From Wocania_A sp965224845 (GTDB taxonomy: Bacteria; Bacteroidota; Bacteroidia; Flavobacteriales; Flavobacteriaceae), in contig CBDDAJ010000037.1 of the NCBI GenBank assembly GCA_965224845.1, positions 1 through 64,000 of the forward strand: a stretch of 64,000 nucleotides of DNA. The letters are read 5' to 3'. Below the pieces are notes generated by a model. It was not told the origin of the DNA and searched no databases. It worked only from the letters and a program-made list of their open reading frames with translations. The number at the start of each line of letters is the position of its first letter. Position 1 is the first letter of the stretch. Position numbers and translations under genes: made by a program. Positions 28,639-37,431 of this stretch are shown piece by piece.

Positions 28639-29145
28639 TTAATTCCAATTTTCATCAAAACCTAAACCATCATAGTCATCAATATCTAAGCCATCGTCAA
28701 AGGCTTCTAAATCATCATCTGCTTCAAATAATTTTTCTGGTGCTGTATCGGGCACTTGCCCCTGTACAAACATCAAATTAGGGTAATCATAGCCTTCTGT
28801 TTCATCAACAATTTCAGCAAGTTCAACATAAAATGTCCACATGCTTAAAAAATCGTAAACATATATTAATTTAGTTTGAGCTTCATGCACAACACTATCC
28901 AGAGCGGTTTCATTCATTAAACGCGCCGATGCATTATCACTTAAATCAAATAATGAAATTTCTTCACCTTGTTCCCAAGCATCATTACTTATATAAAACG
29001 AAGCCATTTCTGAACCATCAAACCCAAAAGATTGTGTAATAATATTGTGTAAATCCTCAAGCGTATCTGTTTCTCGTATTTCTAAATCACGAAAAATATC
29101 ATCTTCGGTATCATTATCAAGTATTACTCTAAATCTGTAAATCAT
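28639..29145 (-). CDS. pRiA4b ORF-3-like / IS1096 TnpR-passenger family protein
   Basis: 168 residues, strongly acidic. The N-terminus (IYRFRVILDNDTEDDIFRDL, then TLEDLHNIITQSFGF and ASFYISNDAWEQGEEI) and the FLSMWTFYVELAEI segment match the plasmid pRiA4b ORF-3-like domain. Despite the family name, chromosomal copies in flavobacteria are ordinary single genes, and nothing here suggests a transposon. The C-terminal tail is almost all Asp, Glu and Gly. The function is unknown. It is 38 bases downstream of the heme A synthase gene and on the same strand. Confidence 0.8.
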   Translation of the reverse strand: MIYRFRVILDNDTEDDIFRDLEIRETDTLEDLHNIITQSFGFDGSEMASFYISNDAWEQGEEISLFDLSDNASARLMNETALDSVVHEAQTKLIYVYDFLSMWTFYVELAEIVDETEGYDYPNLMFVQGQVPDTAPEKLFEADDDLEAFDDGLDIDDYDGLGFDENWN

Positions 29146-29183
29146 TCTAAAAAATTATTGTCGCAAAGATAAGTCTTTTTGTA

Positions 29184-30197
29184 TTATTTACTAAACCGGT
29201 GTAAAGTAAAAGTCATAGCACTTAATAGGAAAAAAGCACCTATTTGATGTGCTATTCCTAACCATAGAGGAACCGCATAAAGTATTGTGAAAATGCCTAA
29301 TAAAAATTGAATACCAACTAATATTAATAGACTGTTTATCCCTTTTATTTGTAGTGGCGTTTTCGACAATTTGCGTGCTTTAAGCCATAGTATTACAATA
29401 GAAATTACGACAAGGTAGGCCAGGGTTCTGTGAATAAATTGAATAGCACTTGGGTTTTCAATAAGGTTTTTATAAAACGGAACGAGCGTATAAACCGTAT
29501 GATGTATAAATTTGCCTTCATTCATTAAAGGCCAATGATTATGTAATAGCCCAGCTTTTAAGCCCGCCACAAATGCACCATAAATAATTTGAATAATCAG
29601 AATTATGTAGCTCATTATGATAAGGTTTCTAAACTTGATATTTACCGGTTTTTTTATTGGGTAGCGTAAGTCTAAAGCTACCCAGATGGTCGCTGCAAAG
29701 GTGAGAAAAGCTGTAGTTAAATGTGCAGCTAAGCGATAATGGCTTACATCTGGCATGTCAACCAAACCACTTTTAACCATATACCAACCCAAAAATCCTT
29801 GAAAACTACCAAGAACCAATAAAACTAAACATTTTTTTATGGTCTCTTTTGTGAGTTGTTTGGTTATAAGGAAGTATATAAAAGGTATTATAAATACCAT
29901 GCCTATAACTCTACCAATTAGCCTGTGTAACCATTCCCAAAAATAAATGCTTTTAAAATCATCAATTGTAAAATGAGAGTGTAATTTTTGATATTCCGGG
30001 TATTGTTGATACAATTCGAAAGCTTCTTGCCATTCGGTATCGTTAAGAGGTGGAATGGTACCTGTTATTAATTTATAATTTGAAATAGATAAACCAGAAT
30101 CTGTAAGCCTGGTTATCCCTCCAACAATCACCATTATAAAAATTAAAATACATCCCGTAAGTAACCAATAAATAACTCTTTTGTTGTCTTTTTTCAT
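29184..30197 (-). CDS. ctaA: COX15/CtaA family heme A synthase
   Basis: 337 residues with about eight transmembrane segments. The enzyme converts heme O to heme A in the inner membrane for aa3-type cytochrome oxidase. Diagnostic pieces are the first helix followed by GGITRLTDSGLSI, the WEWLHRLIGR motif with a heme-ligand His, SHYRLAAHLTTAF, FIHRTLAYLVV and GIAHQIGAFFLLS. All four expected His-containing helices are present. The stop codon region touches the GNAT gene (one base between them), so the genes from tsaC down to here probably share transcripts. Confidence 0.93.
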   Translation of the reverse strand: MKKDNKRVIYWLLTGCILIFIMVIVGGITRLTDSGLSISNYKLITGTIPPLNDTEWQEAFELYQQYPEYQKLHSHFTIDDFKSIYFWEWLHRLIGRVIGMVFIIPFIYFLITKQLTKETIKKCLVLLVLGSFQGFLGWYMVKSGLVDMPDVSHYRLAAHLTTAFLTFAATIWVALDLRYPIKKPVNIKFRNLIIMSYIILIIQIIYGAFVAGLKAGLLHNHWPLMNEGKFIHHTVYTLVPFYKNLIENPSAIQFIHRTLAYLVVISIVILWLKARKLSKTPLQIKGINSLLILVGIQFLLGIFTILYAVPLWLGIAHQIGAFFLLSAMTFTLHRFSK

Positions 30198-30198
30198 G

Positions 30199-30651
30199 TT
30201 AGATAAGCTTTTTTTTAAAACACAAGCTATTTTCTACATTTTCGTAGGGTCCGAAATTCGGTATTAAGAGATAATCATTTTTTTTATAAAACTGAACGGC
30301 TTCTAGTTGACGAATACCGGTTTCTAAAATACAGGATTTATAACCCAATTCGTTACTCCAAACTTCCAACGCTTTTAAAATTTTTGAAGCAATACCTTTG
30401 CTTCTGTATTCCGGGTTTGTATACATGCGCTTAATCTCTACACTTGTTTTGTTAAACTCTTTAAAAGCCCCACAACCTACAGGAATATGGTTTAAATACG
30501 CCACAACTACATGCTTTAATACATCAATATTATTGTATTGATTATAAAAATCATGGTCATCTCCATCAACAATAGCTAAATAAGCATCTAGCTGTTTTAC
30601 CAAATTGATAAAATCTGCATTTTCCGAATTTGTTCTAACGAATCTCAGCAT
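30199..30651 (-). CDS. GNAT family N-acetyltransferase
   Basis: 150 residues with the GNAT acetyl-CoA fold. The central strand is VEIKRMYTNPEYRSKGIASK, where the RSKGIA segment is the pyrophosphate-binding motif A; LETGIRQLEAVQFYKKNDY is the usual C-terminal motif B. The substrate is not evident. It lies 2 bases after the stop of the CCA-adding-type enzyme gene and 1 base before the heme A synthase gene, on the same strand. Confidence 0.9.
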   Translation of the reverse strand: MLRFVRTNSENADFINLVKQLDAYLAIVDGDDHDFYNQYNNIDVLKHVVVAYLNHIPVGCGAFKEFNKTSVEIKRMYTNPEYRSKGIASKILKALEVWSNELGYKSCILETGIRQLEAVQFYKKNDYLLIPNFGPYENVENSLCFKKKLI

Positions 30652-30653
30652 AA

Positions 30654-32072
30654 TTAATGGGATAGTTTTAGACCTAAGCGTTTGCCTTCATTTAACATTA
30701 ATTGGTATGCGGCTTCATAGTTATTAGGGATATCTCCCTCTAAAATAGCTTCTTTTATGGTTTCTTTTATAATGCCAATTTCTCGAGATGGCTTTATGTT
30801 AAATACTTTCATAATCTCTTCTCCAGAGATGGGAGGTTGAAAATTACGGATATGATCCCGTGCTTCAACTTCTACAATTTTATCCCTAACGATCTTAAAA
30901 TTGTTATGGTACTTATTAAACTTTTTAGGGTTTTTGGTTGTAATGTCTGCTTCACAAAGCGTCATTAAATCCTCTACATAGTCGCCAGCATCAAAAACCA
31001 GGCGGCGTACAGCAGAGTCGGTTACTATGTCTTGAGCAAGTACGATAGGGCGTGAACTCATAAACACCATTTTTTGTACAAACTTCATCTTGTCATTTAA
31101 AGGCATTTTCAAGCGTTTAAATAAATGAAATACCATTTTTGAACCTTCAAATTCGTGTCCGTGGAAAGTCCATCCCACTTTTTTACTAAACTTTTTTGTT
31201 GGTGCTTTTCCAATATCGTGCAATAAAGCGGCCCATCGTAACCATAAATTATTAGTATGCCTTGCAATATTATCTACAACCTCTAAAGTGTGATAAAAAT
31301 TATCTTTATGCCGTTGGCCTTCAACTTCATCTATACCTTTTAATGCGGTAAGTTCCGGTAACATATATTTTAGTAATCCGGTTTGTTCTAATAATAAAAA
31401 TCCGGTTGATGGTGTTTTACTTTCAAGAATTTTATGAAGCTCGGTGACGATACGTTCGTTCGTTATAATTTTTATTCTATGACTGTTTTTTGTAATAGCG
31501 TTTAACGATAAGGATTCAATGTTAAAATTTAGCTGAGTGGCAAATCGAATAGCACGTAACATACGCAAGGGGTCATCACTATAAGTAATATCTGGATTTA
31601 ATGGTGTTTTTATAATCCGATTTTCTAAATCTTTAACACCATTAAAAGGGTCCAATAATTCACCAAAATTAGATTCAGATAAATTTAAAGCTAAGGCATT
31701 TATAGTAAAGTCACGACGATTTTGGTCATCCTGTAAAGTTCCATTTTCTACAATAGGATTTCTGCTGTTTTCGTTATAAGATTCTTTTCTTGCTCCAACA
31801 AACTCTATTTCTATGTCATTAAAACGAAGCATTGCTGTTCCGTAGGTTTTAAAAATTTGGACTTTGGGTTTCGAAGGAAGATTTTTTGCGACTTGCTTTG
31901 CCAGTTTAATACCACTACCAATAGCTACAATATCTATATCTTTAGCACTTCCTCTATTTAAAATAAAATCGCGTACAAAACCTCCAATAACATAGGCATC
32001 AATCTGTAGTTCTTTTGCAGATTGGGATATAATCTTAAAAATAGGATGTTGTAATGCTTCTTTGTAATTCAT
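30654..32072 (-). CDS. cca: CCA tRNA nucleotidyltransferase / poly(A)-polymerase-type enzyme with HD domain
   Basis: 472 residues. The class II nucleotidyltransferase head has YVIGGFVRDFILNR, followed by the metal-binding KDIDIVAIG (DxD), and the RRDFTINALALNL template motif; DPLRMLRAIRFATQL follows. An HD phosphohydrolase domain is present (WAALLHDIGKAPTKKF, with His residues in FHGHEFEGSKM). It matures tRNA 3' ends by adding CCA, which fits the visible tRNA-Leu gene lacking an encoded CCA. The ATG at 32072 lies 9 bases downstream of the left repeat of the GxxExxY cassette. Confidence 0.93.
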   Translation of the reverse strand: MNYKEALQHPIFKIISQSAKELQIDAYVIGGFVRDFILNRGSAKDIDIVAIGSGIKLAKQVAKNLPSKPKVQIFKTYGTAMLRFNDIEIEFVGARKESYNENSRNPIVENGTLQDDQNRRDFTINALALNLSESNFGELLDPFNGVKDLENRIIKTPLNPDITYSDDPLRMLRAIRFATQLNFNIESLSLNAITKNSHRIKIITNERIVTELHKILESKTPSTGFLLLEQTGLLKYMLPELTALKGIDEVEGQRHKDNFYHTLEVVDNIARHTNNLWLRWAALLHDIGKAPTKKFSKKVGWTFHGHEFEGSKMVFHLFKRLKMPLNDKMKFVQKMVFMSSRPIVLAQDIVTDSAVRRLVFDAGDYVEDLMTLCEADITTKNPKKFNKYHNNFKIVRDKIVEVEARDHIRNFQPPISGEEIMKVFNIKPSREIGIIKETIKEAILEGDIPNNYEAAYQLMLNEGKRLGLKLSH

Positions 32073-32081
32073 TTTTATGTT

Positions 32082-32499
32082 GCCACGAATTCACGAATGT
32101 TTTTTATAATACTACTCTTTTATGGTCTAATAAATCTTTATGGAAATTAGCTAAAATTGCTGGTTTGCATTGCGATACTTTTAAGTAATTAATACACTGA
32201 GCTATGTGTTTATCATTTAAGTTTTCAATTGATTTTATTTCTGAGATGATTTTATCAAAGACTACAAAATCTGCATAAAATTTGTGTTCCAATGTCATTT
32301 CTTTATAAGAAACTGAGAACTCTTTTTTTCTTTGAAAAGGGATGTTTAAGTTTTTCAATTCATATTCGATAGCATCTTTGTAAACAATTTCAGAAAATCC
32401 ACGTCCCAAATTATTATAAACTTCAAATAATACACCAATTACAGCATAACTTTCGTCTTTATAAATAACCTTAGACATAAATATTCGTGTATTTGTGGC
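32082..32499. mobile_element. small cassette: GxxExxY gene between 17-bp imperfect inverted repeats
   Basis: GCCACGAATTCACGAAT at 32082-32098 and ATTCGTGTATTTGTGGC at 32483-32499 are inverted copies matching at 15 of 17 positions. They enclose one gene and nothing else (418 bp in all). The unit fits exactly in the gap between the cca start codon and the tsaC stop codon, and outer flanks do not match. This looks like a mobile or once-mobile cassette; no transposase is encoded, so mobilisation in trans would be needed. Mobility is inference. Confidence 0.55.
32104..32478 (-). CDS. GxxExxY protein (PF13366-like, putative nuclease fold)
   Basis: 124 residues with the family-defining motif GFSEIVY at 27-33. 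Further on, D70 in FYADFVVFD and E80/K82 in SEIKSI form a D-x9-ExK arrangement as in PD-(D/E)xK nucleases. The C-terminus NYLKVSQCKPAILANFHK is also typical of the family. No biochemical role is established that I know of; nuclease activity is inference from the motif. The gene sits alone between inverted repeats and is on the same strand as its neighbours cca and tsaC, which are otherwise unrelated to it. Confidence 0.88.
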   Translation of the reverse strand: MSKVIYKDESYAVIGVLFEVYNNLGRGFSEIVYKDAIEYELKNLNIPFQRKKEFSVSYKEMTLEHKFYADFVVFDKIISEIKSIENLNDKHIAQCINYLKVSQCKPAILANFHKDLLDHKRVVL

Positions 32500-32505
32500 T
32501 TCTCT

Positions 32506-33066
32506 TTACTTACGAATCACTTTAACAATACCACTATTACTCAATTTAATTATGGATGACGGTCTGTTACAGATTTTTTCGCGTTGCAAATTTACAACAT
32601 AGTCTACACCTTTTAAAACCTCAGGAGTTATTTCTTTAAATGATTTAGGGGTTGGAAGACCACTAATATTTGCAGATGTTGATACTAAAGCACCATGAAG
32701 TTTTCTACAAAGTTGATAACAAAAATCATCATCAGGAATTCTTATGGCAATCGTATTATCATCAGCAATTAAATTAGGTGCCAAATTTTGAGCATCATCA
32801 TAAATAATAGTTGTAGGTTTATCAGCTATCTCTATGATATTTAATGCAACTTCAGGAATTTTTTTAACATATTTTTTTAGCATCCTATCATCAGCAACCA
32901 AACAAATAAGTGCTTTGCTATCTTCACGTTGCTTTAATTTATAAATCTTTTTTACGGCATCTGGGTTTGTTGCATCACAGCCAATACCCCAAACGGTATC
33001 AGTAGGATATACTATCAACCCGCCTTCTTTTAGAATTTTAAGTGCGTTTTTTATTTCGTTGTGCAT
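32506..33066 (-). CDS. tsaC: L-threonylcarbamoyladenylate synthase (Sua5/YciO/YrdC family)
   Basis: 186 residues, a single YrdC domain. It forms threonylcarbamoyl-AMP from Thr, bicarbonate and ATP, the first step of the t6A37 modification of tRNAs that read ANN codons. Signature pieces are GGLIVYPTDTVWGIGCDATN, KIYKLKQREDSKAL, NTIAIRIPDD and GALVSTSANISG. It lacks the extra C-terminal Sua5 domain, so it is of the short TsaC type. It is 6 bases from the next gene upstream and probably co-transcribed with it. Confidence 0.93.
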   Translation of the reverse strand: MHNEIKNALKILKEGGLIVYPTDTVWGIGCDATNPDAVKKIYKLKQREDSKALICLVADDRMLKKYVKKIPEVALNIIEIADKPTTIIYDDAQNLAPNLIADDNTIAIRIPDDDFCYQLCRKLHGALVSTSANISGLPTPKSFKEITPEVLKGVDYVVNLQREKICNRPSSIIKLSNSGIVKVIRK

Positions 33067-33072
33067 TGTGTG

Positions 33073-33768
33073 TTAAAGACTTTCTTTTTTTACTAATAAA
33101 ATCTGATAAGCATTAATCAGAATTTTCCAATTCTTTTTAAGCATATATTCAACAACGGTTTTGCCTTTACCACCACCGGGTAACCCACAATCATCGATAA
33201 GCACAATAGAATCTTTATGCAATTTATCTTCAATAATTTTGAACTCCTTTAAGTGATGTTCCTGACTTTTAGCTTGAATTTCTTTATCTGATTTGGAGTA
33301 GTCGTAACTATCTAAATATAGAAAATCTACAGATTGTTCAAATGTTTTAAGAAAATCTAAAGAATCGTTTAGATGTAGTGTGACAACATCATTTAAACCT
33401 TGTCTGTTAACCTCTTCCTGAGATCCTTTTACAGAATCTGCACTAATATCAACAGAGTGCATTTTGGCCCCATTTTGCTGTGCCCATTTGCCGAAAACGA
33501 TAGTGGCTCCACCATCGCCTTTAGTGTTTTTTAAACCTTCTCTGGAAGTTCCAGTTTCAATAATGGTTTTAACATTTCTTTCGTTTAATAGTTTTAGAGT
33601 TTTTGCAAAAGTTATTCTTCGTCTTCTAAAATTATATTTGAAAGGCATAAATGGATATAATGATTTATGTTTTGCAAACTTTATGGAATAATGTATTAAT
33701 ACAGCTAATAGTAAAACAGCAATTATTGTTTTAATGATCATTATATTTTTTTTAAGATTAGGCGACAA
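33073..33768 (-). CDS. membrane-anchored class I SAM-dependent methyltransferase-like protein
   Basis: 231 residues. An N-terminal transmembrane segment (IMIIKTIIAVLLLAVLIHYS) anchors a Rossmann-type methyltransferase domain: TIIETGTSREGLKN (SAM-binding loop), KMHSVDISADSV (acidic strand-2 end), VTLHLNDSLDFLKT and VDFLYLDSYDYSKS, then SIVLIDDCGLPGGGKG. The pattern resembles cephalosporin-hydroxylase or CmcI-like methyltransferases. Its substrate is unknown; the adjacent polysaccharide genes suggest a sugar. The start could instead be the Met at residue 9 or 10, which would shorten the cytoplasmic leader only. Confidence 0.75.
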   Translation of the reverse strand: MSPNLKKNIMIIKTIIAVLLLAVLIHYSIKFAKHKSLYPFMPFKYNFRRRRITFAKTLKLLNERNVKTIIETGTSREGLKNTKGDGGATIVFGKWAQQNGAKMHSVDISADSVKGSQEEVNRQGLNDVVTLHLNDSLDFLKTFEQSVDFLYLDSYDYSKSDKEIQAKSQEHHLKEFKIIEDKLHKDSIVLIDDCGLPGGGKGKTVVEYMLKKNWKILINAYQILLVKKESL

Positions 33769-33856
33769 ATTTAGGATTTACTTTTTAAATGAAACAGTTT
33801 ACTTTTTAAATAAAGTTTAATTGATACATTTGTTTTAAATAAATTAAAGTAGCAGA

Positions 33857-34705
33857 ATGAGTAAAAAAATTAAGTATTCGTTTTTAAAGTTAAAATCTTC
33901 ATTAAGAAAAAAACTTTTAGGAAAATATGCTATAGGTGTTATTTACGAAACAAAAAATGGTAAAATAACAGCTCCTATAAATGATCTGGCAGTTGGAAAA
34001 AAACTTGGACATAAAGGAGAGTATGATATGGCCGAGGTTAATGCGATCAAAGATTTTATAAAACCTTCAGATACGCTTTACGTTATTGGTGTACATTGGG
34101 GTACATTACTTATTCCGCTATCTAAGCATTGTAAAAATGTTGTTGGCTATGAAGCTAACCCTAAAACCTTTTATTTTTTAGAAACCAATGTGCTTATTAA
34201 TAAAATAAATAATGTTAAGTTGTTTAATAATGCAGCTGGAGATTCTTCAAGAAGGGTGAAATTTTATACCAGTACTATTAATTCTGGAGGAAGTAAGATA
34301 AAGCCCGAAATTGATAAGCTTATGTATACTTTTGATAATCCGGATGTTATAGAAGTAGATATGGTAAGTGTTGATGAGCACATTAATGCAAATAACCTGC
34401 CTGAAGCTCAAGGTATAATTATGGATATTGAAGGTGCAGAATATTATGCTTTAAAGGGCATGACTAAAACGTTAAAAGCTAGTAATTTTTTATATATTGA
34501 GTATGTGCCGCATCATTTAGAGAATGTATCTAATACAAGTAATGAGGCTTTTTTTGATTTAATAATTCCATATTTTAATACAGTGAAGTTTATGAATGAT
34601 ACATCTAAAGTTTTTGACATTAACAACAATAAAGACCGTTTCTTATCTTATATTAATGTATTAAAAGAAACAGGAAAATCTGATAATTTACTATTTACTA
34701 AATAA
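33857..34705 (+). CDS. FkbM family methyltransferase
   Basis: 282 residues. The FkbM pattern is clear: IKPSDTLYVIGVHWGTLLIP (SAM-binding glycine-rich loop, with VHWGT in place of the more usual GANIG), NVVGYEANPKTFYFLETNV, LFNNAAGDSSRRVKFYT, VDMVSVDEHI and GIIMDIEGAEYYALKGM. Such enzymes methylate hydroxyls of sugars in polysaccharides and glycolipids. The gene is at the edge of the glycan cluster and overlaps the convergent glycosyltransferase by 15 bases at the 3' ends. The glycan substrate is not identifiable from sequence. Confidence 0.88.
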   Translation: MSKKIKYSFLKLKSSLRKKLLGKYAIGVIYETKNGKITAPINDLAVGKKLGHKGEYDMAEVNAIKDFIKPSDTLYVIGVHWGTLLIPLSKHCKNVVGYEANPKTFYFLETNVLINKINNVKLFNNAAGDSSRRVKFYTSTINSGGSKIKPEIDKLMYTFDNPDVIEVDMVSVDEHINANNLPEAQGIIMDIEGAEYYALKGMTKTLKASNFLYIEYVPHHLENVSNTSNEAFFDLIIPYFNTVKFMNDTSKVFDINNNKDRFLSYINVLKETGKSDNLLFTK

Positions 34706-35767
34706 TATACTTTTATAAACTTCGGTATATTGTTTTGCAGCATCGTTCCAATTAAAACTTTTTGCGTGGTTTATATAGTTTTGCGATAGCATTGCTTTAT
34801 TTTGATTGAAAATACTCAAACCCTCTTTTAAAATTGATGCCATATAATTGGGTTCGAAATGATTCCAATAAAAAGCATGTGTTCCTCCAATTTCTGGCAG
34901 CGATGTATTGTTTGATAAAAACACAGGTTTCCCAAAACGCATAGCCTCTATTGGTGGAATTCCAAAACCTTCGCGTAAAGAAGGAAATACAAAACCTTCG
35001 CAGTTTTGTAAATAATACTGTTTGTCTAACTCAGATATTTTACCGGTAATTATAACACGATCTTCTAGTTTAAAATTTTTAATTGTGTCTTGCAAAATAG
35101 TGCTTGCATAGGTGGTGTTATTGTTGCCGGAAAGAATCAAATTATAATCTGGTATATGTTCCAGCATTTCTACCAAAGCATGAAAGTTTTTACGTTTGGT
35201 AAATTCACCGATACTAAATAAGTAAGGTCTTGCAGAATTTAGCTTGGGGGTATAATTTTTAGGAACCTGTATGTCTATAATAGGGTTTCCGTTATAAATA
35301 ACATATTCAGGGACATTAGGCACTTTAAAATACTCATGTGTTGATTGTTTTGCATATTCAGAAATATAGGTAATGGCATGACTTCGGTTCAGCTTATTTT
35401 GAAATCGTAAGTTAATGTCATGATTTAAATCATTCGATACTTCATCAATAAAATTCACGTCATGCACAGTAAGCAAATACGGAATATTATAGTAAGGTTC
35501 AATTTTTATATTTTGATTTAAACTATGCCACAAATCGTACTTTTTTCTAATTTTAAAGGCATTATATCGTCTTAAAGAAAAGTACTTTTTATAGTTAAAG
35601 TAGGTTGTGAATTCAGCCTTTAATGCATCAATGTCTTTTGCATGAAGTGTTATTTTAAAATCATCAATGTTGGCATTGTAAAGCCCTTTTATTAAGTGAT
35701 AATTAAATTGACCAAATCCGAAATGTTGATTTTTAATATTATGAGATTCTAAAAAAATATTTGGCAT
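34691..35767 (-). CDS. glycosyltransferase family 4 (GT-B)
   Basis: 358 residues. The N-lobe has GFGQFNYHLIKGLYNANIDD, and the C-lobe has the sugar-nucleotide binding core SARPYLFSIGEFTKRKN, VIITGKISELDKQYYLQNCE and the acidic EX7E-type motif FPSLREGFGIPPIEAMRFGK. It probably transfers a mannose- or glucose-type residue in lipopolysaccharide or capsule synthesis at the cytoplasmic face of the inner membrane. It overlaps the end of the FkbM gene by 15 bases. Confidence 0.9.
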   Translation of the reverse strand: MPNIFLESHNIKNQHFGFGQFNYHLIKGLYNANIDDFKITLHAKDIDALKAEFTTYFNYKKYFSLRRYNAFKIRKKYDLWHSLNQNIKIEPYYNIPYLLTVHDVNFIDEVSNDLNHDINLRFQNKLNRSHAITYISEYAKQSTHEYFKVPNVPEYVIYNGNPIIDIQVPKNYTPKLNSARPYLFSIGEFTKRKNFHALVEMLEHIPDYNLILSGNNNTTYASTILQDTIKNFKLEDRVIITGKISELDKQYYLQNCEGFVFPSLREGFGIPPIEAMRFGKPVFLSNNTSLPEIGGTHAFYWNHFEPNYMASILKEGLSIFNQNKAMLSQNYINHAKSFNWNDAAKQYTEVYKSILFSK

Positions 35768-35876
35768 GCCTCTATTTTTAACAGTGTAAAAATATAAAAA
35801 CGAAATAGCTGAAACTATTAAACTCAGTCTTTATTTTTTTATGTTTATTTGCATGTAATTGATGTTGTTGTTTTTT

Positions 35877-36635
35877 ATGAAAAAAGTAATACATAAAAAT
35901 TTTGAAGCTAGTCGCCCTTTTTTTGATGATATTATTATCAATTTTGATACTAAAGGAGTGCCCTTTGGCAACCAAGATAGGAATGCATTAAAGCTTTTTA
36001 AATTAGAAGGAAAAACTATTAATGTAAAGGCGTTTAGAATTCCTAATATTATAAACCAAATTGCATATCGGTTTTTTAGAAAAAGTAAAGCTCAGCGTTC
36101 TTTTGAATATGCCAATAAACTTATGGCTTTAGGTATTGGCACACCAAATCCCATAGCATATTATGAATTTAAGACGCCTTTTTTATTTAAAAAGAGTTAT
36201 TATATAAGTGAGCAAATACATTGTGATTATACCTATAGAGCATTAACTACAGATTTTAGTATTCCTAATTACGATGCTATTTTAAGAGCCTTTACCAGAT
36301 TTACTTTCAGCTTGCATGAAAAGGAGATTCATTTTTTAGACCACTCACCAGGGAATACATTAATAGAGAAATCTGATGATGGATATAAGTTCTATTTGGT
36401 TGATTTAAACCGTATGGAATTTAAACCTTTAGATTTTGAAACCAGGATTAAGAATTTTTCAAAGCTAACCATTCATAAATCTATGGTAGAGATTATGAGT
36501 GATGAATATGCTAAATGTTCCGGAAAGGACTATGATACTATCTTTAACTTAATGTGGCATGAAACGGAAATATTTCAAGAAAAGTATCATCGCAAAAGAC
36601 GCCTAAAAAAGAAGCTTAAATTTTGGAAAAAATAA
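35877..36635 (+). CDS. lipopolysaccharide kinase InaA / Kdo-kinase-like protein
   Basis: 252 residues from the ATG at 35877; in-frame TTG (35859) and ATG (35862) starts would add up to six residues (MMLLFF) of no evident value. The kinase-like fold shows TINVKAFRIPN (ATP-binding Lys), KLMALGIGTPNPIAYYEF, the catalytic loop EIHFLDHSPGNTLI (HxD-type with Asp and Asn) and YLVDLNRMEF in place of DFG. Flavobacterial members of this family probably phosphorylate Kdo or another LPS-core sugar. A Lys/Arg-rich tail (KYHRKRRLKKKLKFWKK) would suit membrane contact. It lies within a glycosyltransferase cluster. Confidence 0.85.
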   Translation: MKKVIHKNFEASRPFFDDIIINFDTKGVPFGNQDRNALKLFKLEGKTINVKAFRIPNIINQIAYRFFRKSKAQRSFEYANKLMALGIGTPNPIAYYEFKTPFLFKKSYYISEQIHCDYTYRALTTDFSIPNYDAILRAFTRFTFSLHEKEIHFLDHSPGNTLIEKSDDGYKFYLVDLNRMEFKPLDFETRIKNFSKLTIHKSMVEIMSDEYAKCSGKDYDTIFNLMWHETEIFQEKYHRKRRLKKKLKFWKK

Positions 36636-36638
36636 TGA

Positions 36639-37394
36639 TTACTTATTTTTATGTAGCTTGTAAAGTTTAATATATTTTAAAAAAGTAACATTATAAGTTT
36701 GTACACAAATAATAAAACCATTCAATCCGTCCAAGAAGCCTAACCGTAAAAAATAAGCCTTAAAAAATGCCCAAAGAGGTCTAAATATAATTTTGACTAT
36801 AGAGGATTTTTTTCCTAGCTTAAAATAAGCATTAGCAGCAATAGTAGAAAAATTTTCAACTTTTAAATTATGTTCTTTATAGTCTCTGTAAATCCAATGC
36901 AGTAAATCTCCTTTAAGCTTACCTGCTTTTAATCCTTTTTTAAGTGTATATCTATCATGAGGGTTTATACCTTTCCATTCGCCACTATTCTTTTTAAAGA
37001 GTCTTAATTTTTTATCTGGATACCAATCAGAATGCTTAATCCACTGTCCGCAATAATTGTTTAGCCTATTGCAATAATAACCATCAAATAGCCAATTCTC
37101 TTTAACTTTTAAAACAGATTGTTTTAGTGTGTCAGACAAAGCTTCATCTCCATCTAACGATAAAATATAATCATAATTTGTAAGCGAAAGCGCATAGTTT
37201 TTTTGTTCAATATAGCCATCAAACTTATGCTGAAAAAACGTCACATTATAAGTTTTGCATATTTCTGGTGTTTTATCTGTTGAAAACGAATCAACGACTA
37301 CTATTTCATCTACTACATCAACTAATGAAGCCAAACATTTTTCTAAGTGTTCTTCTTCATTATATGTAATTATGACACCAGAAAGTTTAATCAT
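36639..37394 (-). CDS. glycosyltransferase family 2 (WaaE/KdtX-like)
   Basis: 251 residues with a GT-A fold: KLSGVIITYNEEEHLEKCLA, then VDEIVVVDSFSTDKTPEICK, EQKNYALSLTNYDYILSLDG and the DxD metal-binding LDGDE. The family includes LPS core beta-1,4-glucosyltransferases next to Kdo genes. The C-terminal quarter is hydrophobic (IIFRPLWAFFKAYFLRLGFL), suggesting membrane association. It is convergent with the Kdo-kinase-like gene, with only three bases between the stops. Confidence 0.9.
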   Translation of the reverse strand: MIKLSGVIITYNEEEHLEKCLASLVDVVDEIVVVDSFSTDKTPEICKTYNVTFFQHKFDGYIEQKNYALSLTNYDYILSLDGDEALSDTLKQSVLKVKENWLFDGYYCNRLNNYCGQWIKHSDWYPDKKLRLFKKNSGEWKGINPHDRYTLKKGLKAGKLKGDLLHWIYRDYKEHNLKVENFSTIAANAYFKLGKKSSIVKIIFRPLWAFFKAYFLRLGFLDGLNGFIICVQTYNVTFLKYIKLYKLHKNK

Positions 37395-37431
37395 ATTTTT
37401 TAGTTTTAAAATTGCTGCAAAAATAGTTATT

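Noticed and set aside
28639..29145. Possible mobile element suggested by the IS1096/TnpR-passenger family name
   Set aside because: No transposase, terminal repeats or target duplication; the family is common as single chromosomal genes.
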